Part shown: positions 48,611 through 55,618 of the stretch, in pieces
How positions within the stretch are numbered: the first letter of the stretch is position 1
Layout: each line of letters begins with the position of its first letter
Source: Comamonas odontotermitis
GTDB lineage: Bacteria > Pseudomonadota > Gammaproteobacteria > Burkholderiales > Burkholderiaceae_C
Length of the DNA: 64,000 nt
NCBI RefSeq assembly: GCF_014207855.1
Contig: NZ_JACHKZ010000010.1
Location: forward strand, 62,001 to 126,000
Direction: 5' to 3'
The notes under the pieces: model-generated
The model's input: the letters and a program-made list of their open reading frames with translations, nothing else
The model's database searches: none
What the model was told of the DNA's origin: nothing
Program-made: the position numbers and the translations under genes

Positions 48611-48924
48611 TGCTCCTTTCTTATCGCATTGACATTGCGCAGCGCCCGCTTGGCGGTGGTGAGGTGCTGGCGCTGCACCTCATGCTGCGCTTGGTCCTGG
48701 TCATCCTTGAACCCGTCGCGCTTCCATTCGCGCAATACGACTTCCATCCAGTTGACGGCATGCCAAAGGGCGACTGTTTCAACCTTGGCCAACTTGGTCA
48801 GACCTGCAGTTTTCTGGTCGGCCTTCAGCTTTTTGGTTGTCCTGCTGGCCGCTCCAGATTGAGCACTCATGCGGGCTGGAGCCTGATTAACGGCTTTCAA
48901 GTGGCCGCCAATTTCGTTATTCAT
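48607..48924 (-). CDS. Phage protein of unknown function
   Basis: 105 residues from ATG 48924 (an upstream in-frame ATG at 49014 would add 30 residues rich in Lys, Arg and Pro). Basic, helical, with LWHAVNWMEVVLREWKRDGF and a Gln/His-rich segment HEVQRQHLTTAKRALRNV. No family recognised. The stop overlaps the excisionase-like start as ATGA. Confidence 0.6.
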   Translation of the reverse strand: MNNEIGGHLKAVNQAPARMSAQSGAASRTTKKLKADQKTAGLTKLAKVETVALWHAVNWMEVVLREWKRDGFKDDQDQAQHEVQRQHLTTAKRALRNVNAIRKEQ

Positions 48925-48931
48925 TGCGATC

Positions 48932-49192
48932 TCACTTGTAATAGGTGATGCCGTCTTTGCAGATCCAGCCGGTTTTACTTGGCGTCGTGGTTTGTGCATT
49001 GACGGGCTGGTCACTGGTGCCAGTGCTAGAGCCGGATAAGCGTACGCTGTCGGTCTTCGATATCACCTTGCATTCATTCGCTGTCTTAAAGGTCTCCCAT
49101 TCATGCCGTCTTTTGCGATCAACGGAAAACTCCATGAGTAAAACCATTGCTGCAATGAGTAGCAGGGCTCCAAAAAATAGCTTGTCGATCAT
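48932..49192 (-). CDS. Small single-pass membrane protein
   Basis: 86 residues: an N-terminal hydrophobic helix (FFGALLLIAAMVLLMEF) followed by a basic stretch, then a compact part with two cysteines (NECKVISKTDS ... GWICKDGITYYK). The C-terminal W-x-C-x-D-G pattern recurs in phage membrane proteins of Burkholderiales, as far as I recall. Function unknown. Confidence 0.65.
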   Translation of the reverse strand: MIDKLFFGALLLIAAMVLLMEFSVDRKRRHEWETFKTANECKVISKTDSVRLSGSSTGTSDQPVNAQTTTPSKTGWICKDGITYYK

Positions 49193-49347
49193 GGCTTCGC
49201 CTTTGAATTTTCTATTTCGTTTGTTTGAGAGTGCGGGGTTAATGATGTCTGCCTAGCCCGGCGCTCTGCAATCTCCTTGAGAATGTAGAACGCGGAGCCG
49301 GTGCGCTGCGGCGGCTTAGGGGGTGGTGGTGCGTAATGCCTGGTCAT
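49189..49347 (-). CDS. Very small phage ORF (52 residues)
   Basis: Begins MTRHYAPPPPKPPQRTGSAF and ends NSKAKP. A Pro-rich start is followed by a basic helix. Support comes from ATGA overlaps on both sides: its start overlaps the stop of the 285-residue gene, and its stop overlaps the start of the membrane-protein gene. No function can be given. Confidence 0.55.
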   Translation of the reverse strand: MTRHYAPPPPKPPQRTGSAFYILKEIAERRARQTSLTPHSQTNEIENSKAKP

Positions 49348-50201
49348 TCCAGTACCCCCAAGTCGCCGTCTGCGATGCGCTTAGCGGCTTGCAGCAGGTA
49401 TTCCACCCCATGCAACACGCCGTCATCGCGGTTATCGTCGTTCACGATATAGAAGAGATGGAGGATCTTGCTCAGGTCTGCTGAGAGGTCGGGCAGCGGT
49501 CCGGAACTGAGGTTTCCAGTTTCCTTGGCCTTCATCGCCTCATCAGTCGCTTCGCAGTACATGTCCAAGAGGTCTCGCAAAGCAAACACCTCTTCTGAAT
49601 TGGCGTGCTCTGCATAGTGGAAGATCACGCTCCTGGCGCAATCCATATTCACATAGGAACGCCAATGCAGCTCATTCAGTTGATCTTGTGTGAACTGTTG
49701 GGCGCTTGCGGCGGGCTCTGTCGTGTGAAGCGGCGCTTGTACAGGGCTCGGACGCGGAATGTGCGTGAACAAAAGCATGTCAGGCCTTGTCTCGGTGATC
49801 ACGCCCAGCTTGACCCCTGCTTGATTGATAGCGGCTGTACGCTCAAGGGACTCGGTATCTCCTGGGACAAGGCGCGCGGCATTGATGCAGGCGGCAATAT
49901 CGTAGCCAGCGTTTTCATGGTTGTTGTTCCACAAAATGCCCTTGGCTGCATTGGACGCGATCATTGCGGCAATGTTCAGTAGCCGGTCTGAGTCACCACT
50001 ATGTGCGTGGTCCTCATCAGTCAGAGCCGCTGTATCAAGATCAAGCGCGATTTCACGGAAGAGTGCCCTTTCTTCTTCAATGGTTGGGGCCTGCGCTGCT
50101 CGCTGGATAGGTGGCTGTGGCTTCTGGCTCTGAACCGCCGGATCTGTCTTGCGAGTGGCTCTTTTTGCCGTGGCCTTTGGCTTCTCTGCTACTGCGATCA
50201 T
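49344..50201 (-). CDS. Phage protein of unknown function
   Basis: 285 residues, with a Lys/Ala/Pro-rich N-terminus (1-40), an acidic middle (LDLDTAALTDEDHAHSGDSDRLLN) and a helical C-terminal half (HWRSYVNMDCARSVIFHYAEHANSEEVFALRDLLDMYCEATDEAMKA). The start has AGGAGAAG upstream, inside the preceding gene, and ATGA overlaps exist at both ends. It shares the Lys/Ala/Pro-rich N-terminal style of the next gene upstream; no family recognised. Confidence 0.65.
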   Translation of the reverse strand: MIAVAEKPKATAKRATRKTDPAVQSQKPQPPIQRAAQAPTIEEERALFREIALDLDTAALTDEDHAHSGDSDRLLNIAAMIASNAAKGILWNNNHENAGYDIAACINAARLVPGDTESLERTAAINQAGVKLGVITETRPDMLLFTHIPRPSPVQAPLHTTEPAASAQQFTQDQLNELHWRSYVNMDCARSVIFHYAEHANSEEVFALRDLLDMYCEATDEAMKAKETGNLSSGPLPDLSADLSKILHLFYIVNDDNRDDGVLHGVEYLLQAAKRIADGDLGVLE

Positions 50202-51004
50202 TCTTCTTCTCCTCTGAATGGGCGTGAGCCTTTGAACAGTTCGCGGTGTACATCACCAGCGGTGGTGCCATCTCCGTCAAGGTATGCCATCAACTTGCCA
50301 TTGAGTGCCTGGATGCGCAGGCCATAGCAGCGCAGCAGACCTTCCAATGTCGCAGGGTTGTAGTCCTCCAGCCAGTCACCAAGCTTGACGATTTCCTCGG
50401 CTACGACGCCAACATCCCAGGTGCATTGCAATGCCAGCACCTTCCCTGTGCGACCGGCTTCATGAACTGGGGTATCTTTCAGCTCGTCATCACTTCTTTC
50501 CACGCGGCGGATTGGTGGCGTAGGACGGTCGCGGAAGGGTTTTGCGCCAGCGAAGGTAGTCAAGGCCCGAAGATCTTCGAGTATGGCGGGCAGTCCTGAT
50601 AAGGCGGCATGCAGGCGCTTGGAGAATTGATCGATGTGATCAACCAGGCCAAAGGCATGGACCGCTACGGGCAAGTCAAGGCCCGTAGCCGCTTCCAAGC
50701 AGAGCGCGGTTCGGTCGAGGTGCTGGTGCAACTGCTCAAGAGCTACCAGGACACCAATGGGCTCGTCGATTTCGTCTGGATTGCGCAGCACAAACACAAC
50801 GCTGTTTGCCTCATACGCTGCCAAAGCTGCACCGGGTATATCGTCCAATCCGGTCTCAGCCAGCTCTGAGCACATAAAACCCAGGATCTGCAGTGCGCTG
50901 GCTTGCAGTTGTGCTGCTTCGTCTTGCAATTGAGGCTTCGCAGCAGTCTTGCGGGCAGGGCTGCGCTTGGCACCCTTCGCGGGGTGCGCGATAATCGCTT
51001 CCAT
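50198..51004 (-). CDS. Phage protein of unknown function
   Basis: 268 residues: a basic N-terminus (PAKGAKRSPARKTAAKPQ) followed by long amphipathic helices (LQASALQILGFMCSELAETGLDDIPGAALAAYEANSVVFVLRN; LRALTTFAGAKPFRDRPTPPI). No motif is recognised. The ATGA overlap with the downstream gene suggests co-translation. A 12-bp hairpin separates it from the Rha-like gene upstream. Confidence 0.65.
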   Translation of the reverse strand: MEAIIAHPAKGAKRSPARKTAAKPQLQDEAAQLQASALQILGFMCSELAETGLDDIPGAALAAYEANSVVFVLRNPDEIDEPIGVLVALEQLHQHLDRTALCLEAATGLDLPVAVHAFGLVDHIDQFSKRLHAALSGLPAILEDLRALTTFAGAKPFRDRPTPPIRRVERSDDELKDTPVHEAGRTGKVLALQCTWDVGVVAEEIVKLGDWLEDYNPATLEGLLRCYGLRIQALNGKLMAYLDGDGTTAGDVHRELFKGSRPFRGEEE

Positions 51005-51037
51005 GATCTGAATTCCTTGCTATGGTTTTTGATCTAG

Positions 51038-51071
51038 AAACCCTTGAGCGCTCTCACCTGCTCAGGGGTTT
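51038..51071 (-). terminator. Stem-loop between the Rha-like gene and the next leftward gene
   Basis: AAACCCTTGAGC / GCTCAGGGGTTT, 12 pairs with one G-T, loop 10. On the minus strand the 3' flank is only weakly T-rich (GGGTTTCTAG), so partial termination or an attenuator is plausible. Confidence 0.5.
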
Positions 51072-51082
51072 CGTCTTTGGGG

Positions 51083-51910
51083 TCAAGCTGGAGCCCCTAC
51101 AGGAACTGCAATCGGCTGGGTGGCCTGCTGGCGCTGTCCGGACAGCTTCAGGACTGCAGCAGAGAGATCCGCCATGGATGCAGCCATAACCTGCACACTT
51201 TCCATTGCCTGGGTCAGTGCCTTGTCAGTAACCGTTGGCGCTGGGAGTGCTGGCGGTGTTTCGTATTCAGCGATATGACGGCTGGCGATTGCGAGTGCCT
51301 CGGTGAGTTCGCTACGCGGAATATCGCGGTAGTAGACCTTGAAATGAGCCTTCAGCTTGGCCCAACCCTGTTTCAAGAAGCCCGCACGCTGCTTGATGGG
51401 TAGTGCTTCCGCTGCTTCGGTAAGCACGTTACGAAGTTCATCCGCTTCTTCCTTGGACAATTTGTCAGTGTGCCCAGCAGAGTAGGGGAGCTTGGCGTGT
51501 GCGGCCAGCTTCTTCTCCAGCTCGTCCATGCGGTTGACAACACGATTACGCAGAACGATGTCGTAACCAGTTACCAAGGTCAGCGTGAGGTTGCGATCGA
51601 GATCCACCTGAATCAGGTATCCGCGCTTGTCCCAATGCAGGGTAAAGCCTTGATTTTGTTCATGGTGCAGATCTGCACCATCTTCAAAGCATCCCCTGAA
51701 TAGGGCATCTCCGTTGTCTCGGATGTACTGCCCACGCTGGCTCACTTTTCCGGCAGGGATCACGCTGTCTATGTAATCACCGCAGAACAACGTAACAAGC
51801 ATCACACGGGTTTCACGCAGAACCTGCTTGTGCTCTTTGCCAGTGACCTTGGCAATTTCCTTGGTGCTCATCTTGGCGGGGATGCCGCCGCTTTTCACGA
51901 TGCTGCTCAT
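51083..51910 (-). CDS. Rha-like phage regulatory protein
   Basis: 275 residues. The N-terminal region MSTKEIAKVTGKEHKQVLRETR is the DNA-binding head of Rha/antirepressor-type phage proteins. A middle segment follows with GYLIQVDLDRNLTLTLVTGYDIVLRNRVVNRMDELEKKL. The C-terminal half resembles ORF6C-type antirepressor tails (AGFLKQGWAKLKAHFKVYYRDIPRSELTEALAIA). Rha proteins interfere with phage growth or regulation depending on host factors. GGAG precedes the ATG, and the start overlaps the previous stop by four bases. Confidence 0.7.
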   Translation of the reverse strand: MSSIVKSGGIPAKMSTKEIAKVTGKEHKQVLRETRVMLVTLFCGDYIDSVIPAGKVSQRGQYIRDNGDALFRGCFEDGADLHHEQNQGFTLHWDKRGYLIQVDLDRNLTLTLVTGYDIVLRNRVVNRMDELEKKLAAHAKLPYSAGHTDKLSKEEADELRNVLTEAAEALPIKQRAGFLKQGWAKLKAHFKVYYRDIPRSELTEALAIASRHIAEYETPPALPAPTVTDKALTQAMESVQVMAASMADLSAAVLKLSGQRQQATQPIAVPVGAPA

Positions 51911-52197
51911 TGCGACGCTCCTTCCATGTTGACAGGGGCGCCCTCAGGCTTGCGGGACTTGCGCAGCAGTCCACGGATCAGGCCATAGGCGTATGCTGTG
52001 CCGTTCTCTAGGTCTTCCGTCACGAATTGCTCCATGACGTTTGTGGCCAAGTACAACGCTGCCTCGTCCACGGTGTCGCCCTCACAGTGATGACGCCATG
52101 TTTCGCGTGCTGTGTCCTCGCCGAGCCTGAAGGCATCATCGCGCTCGGTATCCACCGTGATCTGAGGCGTCACGGTGCTGTCTGTTGTAACTTTCAA
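51907..52197 (-). CDS. Acidic phage protein of unknown function
   Basis: 96 residues, acidic (TERDDAFRLGEDTARETWRHHCEGDTVDEAALYLA). Translation appears to start at a TTG at 52197 whose last two bases are shared with the TGA of the upstream Arc-type gene (TTGA), with AAGGA upstream: a coupled start. The stop overlaps the Rha-like gene. No family recognised. Confidence 0.6.
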   Translation of the reverse strand: MKVTTDSTVTPQITVDTERDDAFRLGEDTARETWRHHCEGDTVDEAALYLATNVMEQFVTEDLENGTAYAYGLIRGLLRKSRKPEGAPVNMEGASQ

Positions 52198-52349
52198 GGG
52201 TTTCCTTTCTGCGCAACTTCGCGCTCAAGTAGACGGACGATCAGGCTATTCAGGCTGATGTGCTCTTGCTTTGCATGGGCCTTGGCGGCTTCCTGCAGCG
52301 CAACTGGCACTCTCAGGGTGAAGGTGACTTGATCTTGGTTGCTGCTCAT
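52194..52349 (-). CDS. Arc-type ribbon-helix-helix repressor (51 residues)
   Basis: Starts MSSNQDQVTFTLRVPVALQE and continues into a helix-turn-helix-like stretch ending ISLNSLIVRLLEREVAQ. This is the classic Arc/MetJ layout: one beta-strand (QVTFTLRV) that enters the major groove, then two helices. It is divergent from a second ribbon-helix-helix gene at 52457, and three operator repeats lie between them. It heads the leftward chain through the acidic protein and the Rha-like protein, so it probably regulates that operon and itself. Confidence 0.8.
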   Translation of the reverse strand: MSSNQDQVTFTLRVPVALQEAAKAHAKQEHISLNSLIVRLLEREVAQKGNP

Positions 52350-52362
52350 AGCGAATCTTTCA

Positions 52363-52444
52363 TGTGACACTGTTATGGTGTCGCGTTTGAATTATGGATG
52401 TGACACTGTTATGGTGTCAATAGCCAGTGACACTGTTTTGGTGG
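52363..52444. promoter_or_regulatory. Three tandem operators between divergent Arc-type genes
   Basis: GTGACACTGTTATGGTGTC occurs at 52364-52382 and 52400-52418. A third, changed copy (GTGACACTGTTTTGGTGG) is at 52427-52444. Each is an inverted repeat GACAC-N7-GTGTC; copy 2 extends to six-base arms and copy 3 has lost the last arm base. The centres are 36 and 27 bases apart. The 107 bases between the two starts are mostly filled by these sites. Ribbon-helix-helix dimers bind such short dyads cooperatively. Confidence 0.8.
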
Positions 52445-52456
52445 AAAATTGAGGCC

Positions 52457-52945
52457 ATGGACGAAGAAGACCGCTACACCAGAATTACTCTACGCATACC
52501 CAAAGAGCTGCATACCTCTTTGAGCGAGGCGGCAGAAAAAACCTCGAAGAGCTTGAACGCAGAAATTATTGGTCGGCTTTCTGACTCGTTCTCTTTTAAG
52601 CATGAGGCAGACGAGAGCGCCGCAGAGCGCGTTGAAGCAATTGGCAGGCGCGTGGAGAGAAGCGCCAAGGAGGCTCACTTAGCAGTGTTAATCATGGGGC
52701 TGCAGAGCCAGCTCCGCGATTGCGAACACCGCCGCACACGCCAGCTAGAAATCGTCAAGGCCATTTCTGATGCTGTCATGAAAGCTGAAGAAGATGATCC
52801 AGTGAAATGCAGAGCGCTTGAGTCTGAACTTAGTGCTGAAGGCAAATGGCTGTCTGAGATCAACATGGAGTACGCGCGCCTGGTGGCAGAACTGTCTAAT
52901 CTGCAACAGACCTGGTCCGAGTTGGTCGGGGTCGGCGCGCATTAG
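52457..52945 (+). CDS. Arc family DNA-binding protein with helical C-terminal domain
   Basis: A 162-residue protein. Residues 5-50 form a ribbon-helix-helix (YTRITLRIPKELHTSLSEAAEKTSKSLNAEIIGRL), close to the phage Arc/Mnt pattern. The remainder is a long coiled helix (VEAIGRRVERSAKEAHLAVLIMGLQSQLRDCEHRR), probably for oligomerisation. ATG 52457 follows the third operator by 12 bases. It is transcribed away from the shorter Arc-type gene; the two probably compete for the same operators. Confidence 0.8.
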   Translation: MDEEDRYTRITLRIPKELHTSLSEAAEKTSKSLNAEIIGRLSDSFSFKHEADESAAERVEAIGRRVERSAKEAHLAVLIMGLQSQLRDCEHRRTRQLEIVKAISDAVMKAEEDDPVKCRALESELSAEGKWLSEINMEYARLVAELSNLQQTWSELVGVGAH

Positions 52946-52969
52946 TGATGTGATCAGATATTGCTCGCT

Positions 52970-53257
52970 TCAAGGCGGCAGCGCCAGTACCTCATCCACG
53001 GTTAGCGCATCCTCGTATGGCCAAGCCTGGTCACACAGCTTGGCCAGCGCCTTCAAGGCCTTGCGTTCGCCCCGTCGGGTGTCGGTAACGGCCTTGTCTG
53101 CAGCATCCCTTGCGGCCATGAGTTGCGGGCTATAGAACACCACATACACGGCTTCATGGGCTTTGCGCTTCGCGCGGCGTGCCTCCAGTCGTAGGCGCTG
53201 GGCATCACGCCAGCGGCGAGCTGCTACAGCGATTGCCATCAGTTGACGCTCTTGCAT
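52970..53257 (-). CDS. Basic helical phage protein of unknown function
   Basis: 95 residues, rich in Arg and Ala, mostly helical (VAARRWRDAQRLRLEARRAKRKAHEAVYVV ... AARDAADKAVTDTRRGERKALKALAKLCDQ). An AAAGG-like ribosome site precedes the ATG. Possibly binds nucleic acid. It ends 24 bases from the convergent Arc-type gene. Confidence 0.55.
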   Translation of the reverse strand: MQERQLMAIAVAARRWRDAQRLRLEARRAKRKAHEAVYVVFYSPQLMAARDAADKAVTDTRRGERKALKALAKLCDQAWPYEDALTVDEVLALPP

Positions 53258-53270
53258 TTATGGCTACCTT

Positions 53271-54035
53271 TCACTGGATCGGGAACACCGGGCCGCTGTA
53301 CAGGTCATCAGGGCCAATGTCAGCCTGGGCAATGAGGCGTTCGACCACTTCAACGCTCACGCCATGCTTGTCCGCGATCTGCTGTGACGTATAGACCGCT
53401 TGACCATCGGCCCCTACATGAGTGGCTTTCGGCATCAGGTCCATCTCTTTAGCCATGGCAGCCATTTCCTTTTTGAACGACTCCGGCGCAAACTTGTGCA
53501 TCTGTGCGTACAGATGGGCATGCTCAGGCTTGTGTATGGCGGCATTGCCTTCACGTTTCCTGATCTCTTTAAGCGCGCGGCCAGCTTCCCAAAAACGCGG
53601 GTCAATGCCATCGGGGCCGGGTCGCGTGAAATTGGGATTGCTCTCTGGCTCATGGCTTCCCGGGTGCTTCTTTGCAACCAGTGGCGGCATGTCGCCTCCG
53701 CCTGATTTGGCCTGGCTGAATTCCTCCCGCATGATTTGGCCTTGCACCTCCTTCGGTATCAAGTCCATAGCCTCCTGTGCAAGATTTCTCAGGCGTGGAT
53801 TCGGTTCATTGCGGCGCAGCAGATTCCATACTGTGCCGGTATGCTTGAATCCACGTTTCTCAGCTTCTTGCAAGATCCGTTCAACCATCCGCATAGCGTT
53901 TGCGCGGCCTGTGGGAGTGGTTTCAGCTGGATCGCCAAAGATTACATCTCCAGCCATCAGGAGCACACCGGCCAAGTTGATAAGGTATCCCTCGCTGCCG
54001 TCCGGATTGGGGATGAACATGGGCTTTTTCGACAT
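53271..54035 (-). CDS. Phage protein of unknown function with C-terminal HTH-like segment
   Basis: 254 residues. The N-terminal half is mixed (MFIPNPDGSEGYLINLAGVLLMAGDVIFGDPAETTPTGRANAMRMVERIL), with a Pro/Gly-rich linker (SHEPESNPNFTRPGPDGIDPRFWEAG). The C-terminal end, YTSQQIADKHGVSVEVVERLIAQADI, has the spacing of a helix-turn-helix. It may be a regulator or DNA-processing accessory; no family recognised. It lies 13 bases upstream of the basic helical gene on the same strand. Confidence 0.6.
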   Translation of the reverse strand: MSKKPMFIPNPDGSEGYLINLAGVLLMAGDVIFGDPAETTPTGRANAMRMVERILQEAEKRGFKHTGTVWNLLRRNEPNPRLRNLAQEAMDLIPKEVQGQIMREEFSQAKSGGGDMPPLVAKKHPGSHEPESNPNFTRPGPDGIDPRFWEAGRALKEIRKREGNAAIHKPEHAHLYAQMHKFAPESFKKEMAAMAKEMDLMPKATHVGADGQAVYTSQQIADKHGVSVEVVERLIAQADIGPDDLYSGPVFPIQ

Positions 54036-54055
54036 AGTTGGATTCCGAGTTAGGG

Positions 54056-54244
54056 TTACAGGCGTTGGCGCGCGGCGCGCTCGACTTCTTCGCGGCGATC
54101 CAGGCGGGCGCGGCGCTCAGCCCATTCGTTGCGCGCGTTGCGCCATACGAGGCTGCAGGCCCAGCGGGCAGCAGTGGACCACTTGGCACCAGCCCAGCGG
54201 CGCATCTTGAAGAGGCGATAGGCGAGAGAGAGTTGTTCAGCCAT
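54056..54244 (-). CDS. Small basic phage protein
   Basis: 62 residues, rich in Arg, Trp and Ala (LFKMRRWAGAKWSTAARWACSLVWRNARNEWAERRARLDRREEVERAARQ). AGGAG stands correctly before the ATG, which supports real translation. Function unknown. Confidence 0.55.
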   Translation of the reverse strand: MAEQLSLAYRLFKMRRWAGAKWSTAARWACSLVWRNARNEWAERRARLDRREEVERAARQRL

Positions 54245-54260
54245 GGTGGGCTCCTAGAAA

Positions 54261-54287
54261 AACAAAAGCCCGCTGGTGTTGCGGGCT
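54261..54287 (-). terminator. Terminator downstream of the toxin gene
   Basis: AGCCCGC / GCGGGCT stem, 7-base loop. On the minus strand it runs into TTTTGTTTTTC. It separates the toxin-antitoxin unit from the small basic gene. A second small hairpin (CCGCT-GAGCA-AGCGG) lies just before it at 54302-54316. Confidence 0.75.
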
Positions 54288-54326
54288 GGTGGATTGAAGA
54301 AACCGCTGAGCAAGCGGCTTGTGTGA

Positions 54327-54767
54327 TCAGCCAATAATTTGGCCGGTATAGATGAATTTTTCGGCAATCTTGATGAGCTTGCCCATTAGCAGAGCGGAAT
54401 CTGGCGTGAGCATTTTGGCTACTTCATGTGCCTCGGGTTCGTTCAAGATGTAGATCAGCAGGTAGCCGTGAGTAGGATCCTGGGCATAAACTAGCACTCG
54501 ATCACTGGTCTTGCGTCCCCGTCGCAGCCATTGAGCATTCCATCTGCGCAATGGCTGGGCATTGGCCAGTGGCACCAAGTGAACATGGCGCAGTCCCATG
54601 GAGCCATCGGAAAGTGTCGGGGCAATGTATAAGCCGTCTTTGCCAAAGAAATAGGAACTGTATTCGCCATCGTTGCGCCACTTCTCAAACTCAGCAGCGA
54701 ATGCCTCTGGAGACTCTCCAAGCCTACCTAACTGCTTGCAGATCGCAGCGGTACATTGCGTCTTCAT
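54327..54767 (-). CDS. YafO family toxin (mRNA interferase type)
   Basis: A 146-residue protein matching the YafO toxin pattern: helical N-terminus (EAFAAEFEKWRNDGEYSSYFFGKDGLY), central strand RHVHLVPL, then RRWNAQWLRRGRKTSDRVLVYAQDPTHGYLLIYILNEPEAHEVAK and a final helix LMGKLIKIAEKFI. E. coli YafO is a ribosome-dependent mRNA interferase. This copy is slightly longer (YafO is 132). It follows a small putative antitoxin gene by 11 bases. No Shine-Dalgarno is visible, so translation may depend on coupling. Confidence 0.8.
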   Translation of the reverse strand: MKTQCTAAICKQLGRLGESPEAFAAEFEKWRNDGEYSSYFFGKDGLYIAPTLSDGSMGLRHVHLVPLANAQPLRRWNAQWLRRGRKTSDRVLVYAQDPTHGYLLIYILNEPEAHEVAKMLTPDSALLMGKLIKIAEKFIYTGQIIG

Positions 54768-54778
54768 GAGAGAAGGAG

Positions 54779-55000
54779 TCAGATTTCCAAGTCGGCGAAA
54801 TCTTCCAGCGCCGCCCTGGCACTAAAAAGGCGGGCGTTAGCTGGATTGGAAATCTTCTGAAATGTGCGCACAGCATTGCCCTTTGTGGGCGAATCGATGA
54901 CCACCACCTGCTTGCGCTTGGAGGCAAGAGGGCGCACAGAGTAGCCCGCACTGCGCTTGAGAGCGCTGCGTCCATGGGCGTGCGTGTAAATAATGGTCAT
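54779..55000 (-). CDS. Putative antitoxin for the YafO-type toxin
   Basis: 73 residues: a basic N-terminal part (HAHGRSALKRSAGYSVRPLASKRKQVVVID) that could bind DNA, then an acidic tail (ARAALEDFADLEI) that could bind the toxin. Position directly upstream of the YafO-like gene in the same transcript is the main support. It is shorter than, and not clearly homologous to, YafN (97 residues, Phd/YefM fold), so the antitoxin may be of another class. Confidence 0.55.
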   Translation of the reverse strand: MTIIYTHAHGRSALKRSAGYSVRPLASKRKQVVVIDSPTKGNAVRTFQKISNPANARLFSARAALEDFADLEI

Positions 55001-55068
55001 GCTTAGGAGATTAGCACATTCTCTCCGGCCCTGCTAATTGGCCTGCTGAGCTAGCCCTGGGGTATGGT

Positions 55069-55120
55069 GCCGGTCCCGTGAGGGCAAGCCAAGCGCGGAG
55101 AAGGACACGCTCGGACCGGC
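55069..55120. other. Strong nested inverted repeat, possible three-way-junction RNA
   Basis: GCCGGTCC at 55069-55076 is complementary to GGACCGGC at 55113-55120. Inside lie a hairpin CCC-GTGA-GGG with a GNRA-type tetraloop (55075-55084, plus-strand reading) and a weaker AGCG/CGCT pair (55092-55095 / 55108-55111). No T-run is present on either strand. It sits in the 131 bases between the putative antitoxin and the alpha-CTD-like gene, which contain no frame. It could be an operator, an RNA element or a processing site. Confidence 0.45.
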
Positions 55121-55131
55121 GAAACTAAAAG

Positions 55132-55413
55132 CTATTTACGTACATTTGTGTTCTGCGAATAGAGGAATTGCAAAAACTCGCTGTCATTTGATTTGATCCG
55201 TCTTCCTACTGTTTTGTATCGGATCGGGTCGTATCTCTCGCCTGGCAAAAAAACAGATTCCACATCTCGAAGAGCACGCCAACCAAAGCCCCTGAGCCTT
55301 AATAGGCCAACAGGGTATCTAACTTTGATTTTTTCAACCGAATCAATCCCATTCCTCTGTAGGGCAAGGTAGGTGCGCGGAGATAGCTCTTTGAATCTAG
55401 GATCTTCGATCAT
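55132..55413 (-). CDS. RNA polymerase alpha-CTD-like helix-hairpin-helix protein
   Basis: 93 residues. Residues 9-55 (LSPRTYLALQRNGIDSVEKIK ... LLRLRGFGWRALRDVESVF) follow the RNA polymerase alpha C-terminal domain pattern L-S-x-R ... L-x-x-x-x-I ... L-L-x-x-x-x-x-G-x-x-(S/A)-L. Arg13 takes the place of alpha Arg265, the residue that contacts UP-element DNA and activators. A basic, flexible tail follows (RYKTVGRRIKSNDSEFLQFLYSQNTNVRK). It is the first recognisable gene after the leftward operator. A role in modulating host transcription is inference. Confidence 0.65.
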   Translation of the reverse strand: MIEDPRFKELSPRTYLALQRNGIDSVEKIKVRYPVGLLRLRGFGWRALRDVESVFLPGERYDPIRYKTVGRRIKSNDSEFLQFLYSQNTNVRK

Positions 55414-55540
55414 AATTTTTATCTATCGATCATGTTTTATTGATGCTTTTTCCTAGTATTTCAAAAATTCTTGCCCGCCACAACAAGACATTGCTTGAAG
55501 TTGATGCTTACATCCGACATTCCTGTTAACAGTCGTTGAA

Positions 55541-55618
55541 ACCTAAGCCCTCTGTCACAAGGCTTGGGTTTCCCGCCCGGATGCGCTCCGGGCAGGCGCG
55601 CTGGGATTCCAACCAGCG
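55541..55618. ncRNA. Candidate structured RNA (C4 antisense RNA-like), strand uncertain
   Basis: Three hairpins lie in tandem: CTAAGCC / GGCTTGG (55543-55567), GCCCGG / CCGGGC (55575-55593) and CGCTGG / CCAGCG (55599-55618). In plus orientation the segments GGCTTGGGTTTCCCGCC and CTGGGATTCCAACCAG remind me of the C4 antisense RNA of P1-type phages; this is recall, not a search. On the minus strand the same region would be leader of the leftward transcript. A 60-codon minus-strand frame at 55461-55643 overlaps it and is not convincing as a gene. Confidence 0.4.

Noticed and set aside
55050-55130. Hammerhead or HDV-like self-cleaving ribozyme
   Set aside because: GAAAC follows the stem, but the hammerhead core CTGANGA is not in the right place (nearest CTGCTGA lacks the key A) and the double pseudoknot pairing of HDV-like ribozymes cannot be drawn.
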